From positions 1-64,000 of the forward strand of contig NZ_JABBNC010000036.1 in NCBI RefSeq assembly GCF_012933445.1: DNA of 64,000 nucleotides, read 5' to 3'. Of the stretch, positions 36,893 through 48,833 are shown in pieces. The position numbers and the translations under genes are program-made. Positions within the stretch are counted from its first letter, which is position 1; every line of letters starts with the position of its first letter. The stretch is from Actinoplanes sp. TBRC 11911. Lineage in GTDB: Bacteria; Actinomycetota; Actinomycetes; Mycobacteriales; Micromonosporaceae. Under the pieces are notes generated by a model that saw only the letters and a program-made list of their open reading frames with translations, did no database searches and had not been told where the DNA came from.

Positions 36893-37323
36893 TCTACGTG
36901 CTGAACGGGCCGAATCTCGGCCGGCTGGGGACGCGCGAGCCGGATATCTACGGCAAAACGTCGTATGCCGACCTGGTCGATCTCTGCCGGACGACGGCAT
37001 CGACGCTCGGTCTCACCGTCGACGTGCGGCAGACCGACGCCGAACACGAGATGATCGGCTGGCTGCACGCGGCCGCCGACGAGAGCGCCGACGTCGTGCT
37101 CAACGCCGGGGCCTGGACGCATTACAACATCGCGGTCCGCGACGCCTGCTCAATGCTGCGCGGCCGACTCGTCGAGGTGCACATCTCGAACATCCACACC
37201 CGCGAGGAATTCCGCCATCATTCGCTCATCTCGGGCGTAGCGACCGGGGTGATCGTGGGCCTCGGAATCGACGGGTATCGGCTGGCGTTGCACCACCTGG
37301 CCCGATTCGCGGGTGACGAGTGA
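36889..37323 (+). CDS. aroQ: Type II 3-dehydroquinate dehydratase
   Basis: 144-residue dodecameric-type dehydratase. LNGPNLGRLGTREPDIYG has the active-site loop Arg and Tyr (Tyr21), LNAGAWTHYNIAVRDA follows, and VEVHISNIHTREEFRHHS carries the catalytic His. The start overlaps aroB by 4 bp. Upstream of efp, TAAAAT at 37331 just after its stop is a possible -10 element. Confidence 0.95.
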   Translation: MIYVLNGPNLGRLGTREPDIYGKTSYADLVDLCRTTASTLGLTVDVRQTDAEHEMIGWLHAAADESADVVLNAGAWTHYNIAVRDACSMLRGRLVEVHISNIHTREEFRHHSLISGVATGVIVGLGIDGYRLALHHLARFAGDE

Positions 37324-37378
37324 CCGCCGGTAAAATCGGCCTTTGTTCTTTAACAACCTCTACATCTCAAGGCAGGAC

Positions 37379-37936
37379 ATGGCTACCACGAACGACCTGA
37401 AAAACGGCCTGGTGCTCAACCTCGACGGCGACCTCTGGGCCGTCGTGGAGTTCCAGCACGTCAAGCCGGGTAAGGGTGGGGCGTTCGTGCGCACCACACT
37501 GAAGAACGTGCTCTCCGGCAAGGTCGTGGACCGCACCTTCAACGCCGGGACGAAGGTCGAGACCGCGACCGTCGACAAGCGCACCATGCAATACCTCTAC
37601 CAGGACGGCGAGGACTTCGTCTTCATGGACCTGGACACCTTCGACCAGATCACGGTCGCCGGCGGCACCGTCGGGGAGAACGCGAACTACCTGCTGCCCG
37701 AGGCGGAGGCGACGGTCGCGACCCACGAGGGCGTCCCGCTCTACATCGAGCTGCCGACCAGCGTGTTCCTCGAGGTCACCTACACCGAGCCCGGCCTGCA
37801 GGGCGACCGCTCGACCGGCGGCACCAAGCCGGCCACCGTCGAGACCGGCGCGACCGTGAACGTCCCGCTGTTCATCACGACCGGCGAGAAGATCAAGGTC
37901 GACACCCGCGACGGCCGCTACCTCGGTCGTTCCTGA
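37379..37936 (+). CDS. efp: Translation elongation factor P
   Basis: 185-residue three-domain KOW/OB protein that rescues ribosomes at polyproline stretches. The tip loop reads KPGKGGAFVRT with Lys32 in the modified position. Start ATG 37379 (MATTNDLKNG) with AAGGCAGG upstream; an in-frame ATG 36 bp earlier lacks a ribosome site. nusB follows 2 bp after the stop. Polyproline-rich proteins elsewhere in the window (kinase, 23675 gene) would be clients. Confidence 0.97.
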   Translation: MATTNDLKNGLVLNLDGDLWAVVEFQHVKPGKGGAFVRTTLKNVLSGKVVDRTFNAGTKVETATVDKRTMQYLYQDGEDFVFMDLDTFDQITVAGGTVGENANYLLPEAEATVATHEGVPLYIELPTSVFLEVTYTEPGLQGDRSTGGTKPATVETGATVNVPLFITTGEKIKVDTRDGRYLGRS

Positions 37937-37938
37937 CC

Positions 37939-38373
37939 ATGGCAGAGGGCCCCAAGACACAGATGCCCGCGCGCCGGAAGGCGCGTAAACGGGCGCTCGA
38001 GGTCCTCTACGAGGCCGACCTGCGCAACCTGCCGCCGCGCGAGGTCCTGGCGACGTACCTCGACCGCATCGAAAAGCCCCACCCCGACCACCTGCCCTAC
38101 GCGGTCAGCCTGGTCGAGGGCGTGGCGAGGCACCTGGACCGCATCGACGAGCTGATCGCCAGCTACGCCGAGGGCTGGACCATCGACCGCATGCCCGTCG
38201 TCGACCGCAACCTGGCGCGCATCGCCATCTACGAGCTGCTGTACGTGGCCGAGATCGACGACCCGGTCGCGATCTCCGAGGCCGTGGAGCTGGCGAAGAC
38301 GATGTCCACGGACGACAGTCCGCGCTTCCTGAACGGCATCCTCGACCGCATAGCCGAGTTCGCCACCAGATAG
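37939..38373 (+). CDS. nusB: Transcription antitermination factor NusB
   Basis: 144-residue all-helical RNA-binding factor of the rRNA antitermination complex. ARRKARKRALEVLYEADL, IDRMPVVDRNLARIAIYELLY and PRFLNGILDRIAEF are diagnostic. Last gene of the aro-efp run; a hairpin terminator follows 8 bp after the stop. Confidence 0.95.
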   Translation: MAEGPKTQMPARRKARKRALEVLYEADLRNLPPREVLATYLDRIEKPHPDHLPYAVSLVEGVARHLDRIDELIASYAEGWTIDRMPVVDRNLARIAIYELLYVAEIDDPVAISEAVELAKTMSTDDSPRFLNGILDRIAEFATR

Positions 38374-38380
38374 GTTTCCC

Positions 38381-38410
38381 TACGGCCCGGAGGCCAGCTT
38401 CCGGGCCGTA
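38381..38410 (+). terminator. Hairpin terminator after nusB
   Basis: TACGGCCCGGA at 38381-38391 pairs perfectly with TCCGGGCCGTA at 38400-38410 around an 8-nt loop. It begins 8 bp after the nusB stop codon. T residues follow (GTCGTTTT). Confidence 0.8.
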
Positions 38411-38766
38411 AGTCGTTTTGACGGTACGGCGAGCGGAGAGCCCCCTAGGTTTTACGGCTGCTCAACCGGCCCCGCACGGCCGTCCCCGGCCATCCGGCCG
38501 AAGACTCCCGCCACCGCACAACCGCGCCGCACTCGGCCAGCCGTGCCCGCCAGCTTTCGTGTCAGCAGCGGAGTCCGGCACTCGTGTCCGGCAGCGATCG
38601 CCCCTGCAACGTGCCTGGTCACCGGGCATGCGGCTCCTGCGCTGCGTGAGCGGGCGCGCTTGGCGGCCATGCCCGGCGACGCGTCCCGTCACCCTATCTG
38701 CCGCCGGCCGCCGTGCCAGAGTGACGTCACCGTCGAGCCGATCCGCCGCCGAGCGGGTCGGCCGTC

Positions 38767-38894
38767 GGGCGGGTCCGTCGCCGGGCGGGTCCGTCGCCGG
38801 GCGGGTCCGTCGCCGGGCGGGTCCGTCGCCGGGCGGGTCCGTCGCCGGGCGGGTCCGTCGCCGGGCGGGTCCGTCGCCGGGCGGGTCCGTCGCC
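38767..38894. repeat. 16-bp minisatellite, eight perfect copies
   Basis: Eight perfect head-to-tail copies of GGGCGGGTCCGTCGCC, followed by two degenerate copies to about 38922 (GAGCCGATCCGTCGCC and GAGCGGATCGCC). Each unit carries two GGG runs, so one strand could form G-quadruplexes. It lies 33 bp before the hairpin element. Confidence 0.92.
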
Positions 38895-38926
38895 GAGCCG
38901 ATCCGTCGCCGAGCGGATCGCCACCG

Positions 38927-39180
38927 GCAGCGTTTTCGTCGCCTTTGACCACTTTCCGTGCGCCGGTTCGGGTGCCTGCGGCCGGATTTTCGAGACCTTG
39001 GAGAGTTAGGGCTCCTATGTGGGCGTAACTCTCCAAGGTCTCGAAACCAGGCGGTGCGCGGCGGTCACAAAAGCTGCCGGATACGGATAAAACGACCGTC
39101 CATTTCGGATGATCGTCCACTATGCAGGCGTTCATGTCCAAATGATGAGACCGCTGCCCTCGGTGTCGCCCGCGGCCGAC
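38927..39180. repeat. Dispersed ~255-bp hairpin element, copy A
   Basis: The centre is a perfect 20-bp inverted repeat: TTCGAGACCTTGGAGAGTTA (38989-39008) and its complement (39026-39045) around the 17-nt loop GGGCTCCTATGTGGGCG. A second copy at 54511-54765 shares the stem, 15 of 17 loop bases, and recognisable flanks on both sides (TTTGACC/TTTGACA on the left; TTTCGGA, TCGTCCAC and TGAGACCG on the right). No reading frame is kept between the copies, which argues against a protein. It may be a structured RNA, a protein-binding element or a short mobile repeat. Confidence 0.85.
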
Positions 39181-39630
39181 GGGGCGACGTGTCGCGCGGC
39201 CGGTTGGGTCGTGACCGGAAATGAACGGGGATGCGGAGCGCCTTCGGGCGTTCACTCACTGTGCGAAAAACGGCAGTGAGGAACGATGACGCGATGGGCG
39301 CGCTGCGGGCTTTAGTGGCAGATGGCCGCGGGTGGCAGCGGCGGAGCCGGGTGCGGCGAAGGCTGCGTTTGGGGGAGCCGGCGAGGCGTATCGGGCAAGA
39401 GGCGATGCCTACCGGGAAGCGCAAGAGGAGGTGGTTTGAGCGGCTGGAAGTCGACGCGCGGGTTGGGAGGTGGCGCGCGGTTGGGAGGTGGCGCGGCGGC
39501 TGGAGGTCGGCGCGCGCGGCTGGGGTCGCGTGCGGTTGGGGGATGGCGTACTGGGCGGGAGAGGGGGCTCTAGGCCCGCGGGGGTCGGGGGACCGGGCCG
39601 CGGGCCTGGAGCGGACGTGGCGGTGGAGGG

Positions 39631-40119
39631 TCAGCTGGCGAAGAACGCGCGGGGGTCGGCGACGAGGACACCCTGCTCGGTCAGGCGCTCGATGAGGCCG
39701 GACGGCGAGATGTCGTACACGATGGCCAGCGCGCGCAGGTCGTCGGCGCGGATGGACAGGACGCGGCCGTTGTAGTCGCCGCGCTGCTGCTGGATCGCCC
39801 GGGCATAGCGTGCGACGTAGGCGAGGTCCTCGCCCGTGGTGTCGTACAGCTTTTCCAGGTCCAGCACGATCTTGTTGGTGGCCTCGAGGCGGACACCGCT
39901 GCCGTCGGGCAGCAGCTCCGAGACGGGCACGCGGTAGAAGTCGGCAAGCTCGGCGAGGCGCGAGACGGTGACCGCGCGGTCACCTCGCTCGTACGAGCCC
40001 ACGACGACGGCCTTCCACCGGCCGTTCGACTTCTCTTCGACGCCCTGCAGGGACAGGCCCTGCTGCTGACGAATCGAGCGCAGGCGGGCGCCCAACGACT
40101 TGGCGTACTCAGACGGCAT
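39631..40119 (-). CDS. bldD: Developmental repressor BldD
   Basis: 162-residue master regulator of actinomycete development. The N-terminal XRE-type HTH reads YAKSLGARLRSIRQQQGLSLQGVEEKSNGRWKAVVVGSYERG (residues 5-46, in parts). The C-terminal domain carries the tetrameric c-di-GMP motif RGD-x8-RxxD (Arg113-Asp115 and Arg124-Asp127: QRGDYNGRV, LSIRADDL). Start MPSEYAKSLG at 40119. c-di-GMP glues the dimer so that it represses sporulation genes. It diverges from the pyr operon and has a BldD box upstream. Confidence 0.96.
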   Translation of the reverse strand: MPSEYAKSLGARLRSIRQQQGLSLQGVEEKSNGRWKAVVVGSYERGDRAVTVSRLAELADFYRVPVSELLPDGSGVRLEATNKIVLDLEKLYDTTGEDLAYVARYARAIQQQRGDYNGRVLSIRADDLRALAIVYDISPSGLIERLTEQGVLVADPRAFFAS

Positions 40120-40168
40120 TCGGAACACTCCCACTGTGCAAGGCCCGGAGGGTTCTTCCTCCGCGATC

Positions 40169-40183
40169 GCTACGCAGCGTGAC
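40169..40183 (-). promoter_or_regulatory. Putative BldD box upstream of bldD
   Basis: GCTACGCAGCGTGAC fits the published BldD pseudo-palindrome (nTnACnCWGnGTnAn, from memory) at all but one fixed position. It is 50 bp upstream of the bldD start, where it would block transcription. BldD represses its own gene in Streptomyces, so autoregulation is the natural reading. Confidence 0.55.
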
Positions 40184-40375
40184 GGTACGGAGTTTGCGAC
40201 CGCCGGTCAAGTGTCGGTTACCGATGAGTCGCAGCGCACCCGGGAGACTTGCCGGATTCGTCCGCCTGATTCTCGGGTCGGGCACGTCACCGTGATCATC
40301 GCCGCGTCCACTGGTAACGTAGCGTCAGCCATCGGGGCACCCGAAGTCGGGGTTGTCCCGGACGTCCTTTAAAGA

Positions 40376-40393
40376 CCCGTCCAGTGAGGCGGG
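40376..40393 (+). promoter_or_regulatory. PyrR-binding RNA hairpin in pyr leader
   Basis: CCCG (40376-40379) and CGGG (40390-40393) enclose the loop TCCAGTGAGG, matching the conserved UCCAGnGAGG loop bound by PyrR in Bacillus attenuators. The ribosome site AAGGAGG (40395-40401) follows within 2 bases, and the pyrR GTG is at 40408. There is no terminator or antiterminator hairpin in the leader. This layout fits PyrR-dependent translational repression, as described for Mycobacterium. Confidence 0.7.
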
Positions 40394-40407
40394 GAAGGAG
40401 GTCAGAC

Positions 40408-40968
40408 GTGGCACAGCCACGTGCCGACACGGTCAGCAAAGTCATTTTGAGCGGCTCCGACCTGCAGCGGGTCGTCGATCGCATCGCTCATCAGATCCTG
40501 GAGAAGACGTCCGGTGCCACCGGCACTGTCCTTCTAGGGATCCCCACTCGCGGAGTTCCGCTGGCCAGACGGCTTGCGACCCGCATACACGCATTCGAAG
40601 GCATCGATGTGCCGGTGGGTGCGCTGGACATCACTCTCTACCGCGACGATCTCCGGCTGCATGCCACGCGGGCCCTCGGCAAGACCGAGATCCCGGCCGG
40701 CGGGATCGACGGGCGGAAGGTCATTCTGGTCGATGACGTGCTGTTTTCCGGCCGTACGGTGCGCGCCGCGCTGGACGCGCTGAACGATCAGGGCCGGCCC
40801 AGTTCGGTGCAGCTCGCCGTGCTTGTCGATCGTGGGCACCGGCAGCTGCCGATCCGCGCCGATTATGTGGGCAAGAACATTCCGACCGCGTTGTCCGAGA
40901 GCGTTCGTGTCTCACTGACCGAGACGGATGGCCTGGACGAGGTCAAGCTGACGGGAGGCGTCCGGTGA
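40408..40968 (+). CDS. pyrR: PyrR uracil phosphoribosyltransferase/RNA-binding regulator
   Basis: 186-residue bifunctional regulator. The PRPP loop is VILVDDVLFSGRTVRAALDAL (in parts), GIPTRGVPLARRLA and RDDLRLHATRAL are typical, and DRGHRQLPIRADYVGKNIPT holds RNA-contact residues of the family. GTG 40408 follows AAGGAGG by 6 bp. First gene of the pyr operon; overlaps pyrB by 4 bp. UMP-bound PyrR probably binds the hairpin just upstream. Confidence 0.95.
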   Translation: MAQPRADTVSKVILSGSDLQRVVDRIAHQILEKTSGATGTVLLGIPTRGVPLARRLATRIHAFEGIDVPVGALDITLYRDDLRLHATRALGKTEIPAGGIDGRKVILVDDVLFSGRTVRAALDALNDQGRPSSVQLAVLVDRGHRQLPIRADYVGKNIPTALSESVRVSLTETDGLDEVKLTGGVR

Positions 40969-41885
40969 TCAAGCATCTGCGCTCGGCCGCCGACCTGGAC
41001 GCGGCCACCGCCACGTTGATCCTGGACACCGCGGGAGAGATGGCCAGCCTGGCCGGACGCGAGGTTAAGAAGCTGCCGACGCTGCGCGGCCGGACCGTGG
41101 TCAACCTCTTCTACGAGGATTCGACGCGGACCCGGATCTCGTTCGAGGCCGCCGCGAAACGACTGTCCGCCGACGTGATCAATTTCTCGGCCAAGGGCTC
41201 CAGCGTGTCGAAGGGCGAAAGCCTCAAGGACACCGCGCTGACATTGCAGGCCATGGGCGCCGACGCGGTCGTGATTAGGCATCAAGCAAGCGGGGCGCCG
41301 CACCGGCTCGCCGCCTGGGTGGACGGCTCGGTGATCAACGCGGGCGACGGCACGCACGAGCATCCGACGCAGGCGCTGCTGGACGCGTACACGATGCGGT
41401 CGCGGCTGGGCCGGCTCGACGGGCTGCGGGTCGCGATCGTCGGGGACGTCCTGCACAGCCGCGTCGCACGCTCCAATGTGCTCCTTCTCACAACGCTGGG
41501 GGCGTCGGTCACGCTGGTCGGCCCGCCCACCCTGATCCCGCTGGACGTGGCCGCTCTTTCGAGATCAACAAAAGTGTCGTACGACCTCGATAGCGTCCTG
41601 CCCGACATGGATGTGGTGATGATGTTGAGGGTGCAGACCGAGCGCATGCAGGACTCGTTCTTCCCGTCCGCCCGGGAGTACAGCCGGCGCTACGGTCTCG
41701 ATCTCGCGCGCATGCGCAGGCTGCCCGAGCACGCGATCGTCATGCATCCCGGCCCGATGAACCGGGGGATGGAGATCGCGCCCGAGGTCGCCGACTCGTC
41801 CCGATCCACCATCGTCGAACAGGTCGCCAACGGGGTCTCGGCCCGCATGGCGGTCCTCTACCTGCTTCTGGGGGGCAAGGCGTGA
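40965..41885 (+). CDS. pyrB: Aspartate carbamoyltransferase catalytic chain
   Basis: 306-residue ATCase catalytic subunit joining carbamoyl phosphate to aspartate. The carbamoyl phosphate loop is EDSTRTRISFE (~residue 51), KGSSVSKGESLKDT carries the Ser-Lys loop, and VMHPGPMNRGMEIAPEV is near the end. No pyrI regulatory chain is present. GTG start overlapping pyrR. Confidence 0.97.
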   Translation: MIKHLRSAADLDAATATLILDTAGEMASLAGREVKKLPTLRGRTVVNLFYEDSTRTRISFEAAAKRLSADVINFSAKGSSVSKGESLKDTALTLQAMGADAVVIRHQASGAPHRLAAWVDGSVINAGDGTHEHPTQALLDAYTMRSRLGRLDGLRVAIVGDVLHSRVARSNVLLLTTLGASVTLVGPPTLIPLDVAALSRSTKVSYDLDSVLPDMDVVMMLRVQTERMQDSFFPSAREYSRRYGLDLARMRRLPEHAIVMHPGPMNRGMEIAPEVADSSRSTIVEQVANGVSARMAVLYLLLGGKA

Positions 41886-41949
41886 TCGACTGCACCGGAG
41901 TCAGCGAAGCGTTCGCAGGGCCAGGAGAGCACGCCAACGGAGGCACAGC

Positions 41950-43215
41950 ATGACCGCGTACGTCTTGAAGGGTGTTTCCGTTCTCGGCGCCTCGCCCGTT
42001 GATCTGGTTGTCCGTGATGGAGTGATTTCCTCGGATAAATCGGGTGTTTCGGAAGTTGTCGACGCGGACGGCCTGGTCGCCCTCCCGGGCCTCGTCGACC
42101 TGCACACGCACCTGCGCGAGCCGGGCCGCGAAGACGCCGAAACCGTCGAGACCGGCTCCCGCGCCGCCGCCCTGGGCGGTTACACGGCGGTCTTCGCGAT
42201 GGCCAACACGTCTCCGGTCGCCGATACGGCCGGCGTCGTCGAGCAGGTCTGGCGGCTCGGTCGCGAGGCCGGGCTGGTCGACGTGCAGCCGATCGGCGCG
42301 GTCACGGTCGGGCTGGCCGGCAAGCAGATGGCCGAGCTCGGCGCGATGGCCAGCTCGGCGGCCGGCGTGCGGATCTTCTCGGACGACGGGCACTGCGTCG
42401 CCGACCCGCGCCTGATGCGCCGCGCCCTCGAGTACGTGAAGGCGTTCGACGGCATCATCGCCCAGCACGCCGAGGAGCCGCGGCTGACCGAGGGCGCGCA
42501 GATGCACGAGGGCGAGGTCAGCACGCGTCTCGGCCTCACCGGCTGGCCCGCGGTCGCGGAGGAGGCGATCATCGCGCGCGACGTGCTGCTGGCCGAGCAC
42601 GTCGGCAGCCGGCTGCACGTCTGTCACGTGTCCACGGCGGGTTCGGTCGAGGTGCTGCGCCAGGCCAAGGCGCGCGGCGTCCGCGTGACGGCCGAGGTCA
42701 CCCCGCACCACCTGCTGCTCACCGACGAGCTGGCGGCGTCCTACGACCCGGTTTTCAAGGTCAATCCCCCCTTGCGTACGGCGTCCGACGTGGCTGCCCT
42801 TCGCGAGGCGCTGATCGAGGGCGTGATCGACATCGTCGCCACCGACCACGCGCCGCACGCCGTTCAGGACAAGGAGTGCGAGTGGGCGTACGCCCGGCCC
42901 GGCATGGTCGGGCTGGAGACGGCGCTCTCGGTCGTACTGAGCGTCCTGGGCGAGCGGTGGGATCTGATCGCCGAGCGCATGTCCCGGGCGCCCGCGCGCA
43001 TCGCGGGCCTCGCCGGGCACGGCACCGACCTCGCGCCGGGCTCCCCGGCCAACCTCACGCTGGTGGATCCGTCGGCGCACCGGGTGGTCGACCCCGGCGA
43101 GCTGGCCAGCCGCAGCCGCAACACACCGTACGCGGGCACCACCCTGCCGGGTCGCATCGTCGCGACCTTCCTCCGGGGAGAGCCGACAGTCCTGGACGGG
43201 AAGGCAGTCAAGTGA
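41950..43215 (+). CDS. pyrC: Dihydroorotase
   Basis: 421-residue type I amidohydrolase closing carbamoyl aspartate to dihydroorotate. Metal site LVDLHTHLREPGRED, FAMANTSPVADT, HVCHVSTAGSVEVLR, VTPHHLLLTD, and catalytic Asp in VATDHAPHA. GGAGGC precedes the ATG. It overlaps carA by 4 bp. Distinct from the amidohydrolase at 10935, which lacks the HLRE arginine motif. Confidence 0.96.
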   Translation: MTAYVLKGVSVLGASPVDLVVRDGVISSDKSGVSEVVDADGLVALPGLVDLHTHLREPGREDAETVETGSRAAALGGYTAVFAMANTSPVADTAGVVEQVWRLGREAGLVDVQPIGAVTVGLAGKQMAELGAMASSAAGVRIFSDDGHCVADPRLMRRALEYVKAFDGIIAQHAEEPRLTEGAQMHEGEVSTRLGLTGWPAVAEEAIIARDVLLAEHVGSRLHVCHVSTAGSVEVLRQAKARGVRVTAEVTPHHLLLTDELAASYDPVFKVNPPLRTASDVAALREALIEGVIDIVATDHAPHAVQDKECEWAYARPGMVGLETALSVVLSVLGERWDLIAERMSRAPARIAGLAGHGTDLAPGSPANLTLVDPSAHRVVDPGELASRSRNTPYAGTTLPGRIVATFLRGEPTVLDGKAVK

Positions 43216-44327
43216 GCAAAGCAGTATTGGTTCTGGAGGACGGGCGGACGTTCTACGGCACCGCGTACGGCGCGGTGGGCGAGACGTTCGGCGAGGCCGT
43301 CTTCACGACCGGCATGACCGGTTATCAGGAGACGCTGACCGACCCTTCCTACCACCGGCAGGTCGTGGTGCAGACGGCTCCGCAGATCGGTAACACCGGG
43401 GTCAACGCCGAAGACGACGAGTCCGACAAAATATGGGTCGCCGGATATGTCGTACGGGATCCGGCTCGTCGCCCGTCGAACTGGCGCGCCACCGGCGATC
43501 TCGGGGAGCGGCTGGCGGCCGAAGGCGTCGTCGGGATCAGCGGGATCGACACCCGGGCGTTGACGCGGCACCTGCGCTCACGCGGTGCGATGCGGGTCGG
43601 CGTGTCCTCAGTGGATCTCGACCCGGCATCCGTTTTGTCCCGGGTGGTGCAGTCACCCGCGATGATGGGCGCCGATTTGTCCGCTTCGGTGACGACGCCG
43701 TCGCGCTACACGGTCGACGCCCTCGGCGAGCACCGCTATACGGTCGCGGCCCTCGACCTGGGCATCAAGCGCAACGTCTCGCGCCGCCTGGCCGCGCGCG
43801 GTGTCACCACGCACATCTTCCCGGCCTCGGCCTCCATCGACGATCTGCTCGCGGTCAGTCCCGACGCGGTCTTCTTCTCGCCCGGCCCGGGCGACCCGGC
43901 CACCGCCGACGGGCCGGTCGCGCTGGCCCGCGAGGTGATGCGCCGGCGCGTGCCGCTGTTCGGCATCTGCTTCGGCAGTCAGATCCTCGGCCGGGCGCTC
44001 GGCTTCGGTACGTTCAAGCTGGGCTACGGCCACCGCGGCATCAACCAGCCGGTGCTCGACAAGACCACCGGCAAGGTCGAGGTCACGTCGCACAACCACG
44101 GCTTCGCGGTCGACGCGCCGCTCGACACGGCGATCGACACGGACTTCGGTGGCGTCGAGGTCTCGCACGTCTGCCTCAACGACAACGTGGTCGAAGGGCT
44201 ACGGGGGCTGGACGTCCCCGCCTTCACCGTGCAGTACCACCCCGAGGCGGCAGCGGGGCCGCACGACGCCGACTACTTGTTCGACCGGTTCGTCTCGCTG
44301 GTCGATCCTTCCGGTAAGAAGGGCTGA
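43212..44327 (+). CDS. carA: Carbamoyl-phosphate synthase small chain
   Basis: 371-residue glutaminase subunit supplying ammonia to CarB. The nucleophile is Cys253 in FGICFGSQILGRALG; TSHNHGFAV and VQYHPEAAAGPHDADYLF hold the catalytic His and Glu. GTG 43212 overlaps the pyrC stop. carB starts 4 bp after the stop. Confidence 0.97.
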   Translation: MSKAVLVLEDGRTFYGTAYGAVGETFGEAVFTTGMTGYQETLTDPSYHRQVVVQTAPQIGNTGVNAEDDESDKIWVAGYVVRDPARRPSNWRATGDLGERLAAEGVVGISGIDTRALTRHLRSRGAMRVGVSSVDLDPASVLSRVVQSPAMMGADLSASVTTPSRYTVDALGEHRYTVAALDLGIKRNVSRRLAARGVTTHIFPASASIDDLLAVSPDAVFFSPGPGDPATADGPVALAREVMRRRVPLFGICFGSQILGRALGFGTFKLGYGHRGINQPVLDKTTGKVEVTSHNHGFAVDAPLDTAIDTDFGGVEVSHVCLNDNVVEGLRGLDVPAFTVQYHPEAAAGPHDADYLFDRFVSLVDPSGKKG

Positions 44328-44331
44328 TCAC

Positions 44332-47688
<3,357 letters not shown>

Positions 47689-47761
47689 CCGCTTGTAGCG
47701 CCGGTCGGGCGCCGGCCGGCCGGGGCGAACTGAGCGTTCGTCCCGGGGGCGGGGTGCTGGC

Positions 47762-48769
47762 GTGAGCGCGTTCGAGCGCACCGTGCGGCCCGTGCTGTTT
47801 CGCATCGGTAAGGGGGACGCGGAGACGGCGCACGAGTTCACGCTCCGGCGGCTGAGCAAGCTCGGGGCGCCGGCTCGGGCCGTGCTCCGGGCGCGGTATG
47901 CGACCGACGCGCCGGTCGAGGTCTTCGGGGTGCGGTTCCCGAACCGGGTGGGGCTCGCGGCCGGGATGGACAAGAACGGCGTGGCGCTGCCCGCGTGGCC
48001 CTCGCTCGGCTTCGGGTTCGTCGAGGTGGGCACGGTGACCGCGAAGGCGCAACCCGGCAACGAGAAGCCGCGCGTGTTCCGGCTGCGCGGCAGCGAGGCG
48101 ATCATCAACCGGATGGGCTTCAACAACGCCGGGGCGGCCGCGCTGGCCGCCCGGCTGCGGGCGTCGGGTCCGGTCGGTGTGCCGCTGGGCATCTCGCTGG
48201 GCAAGTCGAAGGTGACGCCGCTGGAGGCTGCCGTCGACGACTATCTGACGTCCTACCGGTTGCTCGCGCCGCACGCCGACTACATCGCCGTCAACGTCTC
48301 GTCGCCCAATACGCCCGGCCTGCGCAGCCTGCAGGACAAATCGTCTATTTCGGATTTGCTCCGGACGTTGCGGGGGGAGACGCCGATCCTCGTGAAGATC
48401 GCACCCGATCTTGCCGAGCCGGCGATCGCCGAACTGCTCGAGGTGTGCCTGGCCGAGGGTGCGGCCGGCGTGATCGCCACGAACACCACCCTGGCCCGCG
48501 ACGGCCTGGCCCCGGCCGATCAGCCGCGGGCGACCGAGGCGGGTGGTCTCTCGGGTCGCCCGCTGACCGAGAAGGCCCGCAAGGTGATCCACTTCGTGCA
48601 CACCGAGACGGCCGGCCGACTCCCGATCATCGGCGTGGGCGGCGTGATGTGCGCCGACGACGCATCCCGCCTGTTCGACGCCGGCGCCAGCTTGATCCAG
48701 CTCTACAGCGGCTTCATCTACCACGGCCCGGCCCTGGTCCGCGCCGCCGCCCGCTCCGCCCCGCGATGA
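47762..48769 (+). CDS. pyrD: Dihydroorotate dehydrogenase, quinone type
   Basis: 335-residue class 2 enzyme passing electrons from dihydroorotate to quinone at the membrane. The amphipathic N-terminal helix FERTVRPVLFRI and TAHEFTLRRL are class 2 marks, followed by GLAAGMDKNG, INRMGFNNAG, the base Ser in NVSSPNTPGLR, and VGGVMCADDASRLFDAGASLIQLYSGF (in parts). GTG start 47762, 73 bp after carB. A palindromic repeat array follows the gene. Confidence 0.96.
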   Translation: MSAFERTVRPVLFRIGKGDAETAHEFTLRRLSKLGAPARAVLRARYATDAPVEVFGVRFPNRVGLAAGMDKNGVALPAWPSLGFGFVEVGTVTAKAQPGNEKPRVFRLRGSEAIINRMGFNNAGAAALAARLRASGPVGVPLGISLGKSKVTPLEAAVDDYLTSYRLLAPHADYIAVNVSSPNTPGLRSLQDKSSISDLLRTLRGETPILVKIAPDLAEPAIAELLEVCLAEGAAGVIATNTTLARDGLAPADQPRATEAGGLSGRPLTEKARKVIHFVHTETAGRLPIIGVGGVMCADDASRLFDAGASLIQLYSGFIYHGPALVRAAARSAPR

Positions 48770-48833
48770 CCCGCCCCGCCCACCGTGCGCCGATGGCAAC
48801 CCCGCCAGCACGCGGCTTCCCGGCGGCCGACCG

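Larger units (their letters stand above)
38374..39630. other. 1.26-kb repeat-rich gap between nusB and bldD
   Basis: Long space between two convergent genes. In order it holds the nusB terminator, about 340 bp of unremarkable GC-rich sequence, a 16-bp minisatellite (38767-38894), a ~255-bp hairpin element (38927-39180) repeated elsewhere in the window, and a G-rich stretch to 39630 with short duplications such as GCGCGGTTGGGAGGTGG. Open frames here (for example 39231-39695 on the plus strand) are Arg/Trp-rich, lack ribosome sites and homology, and run into bldD; I do not call them. Confidence 0.7.

Noticed and set aside
39231..39695. 154-codon plus-strand frame before bldD
   Set aside because: Arg/Trp/Gly-rich translation, no ribosome site, overlaps the bldD 3' end antisense; composition follows G-rich DNA.
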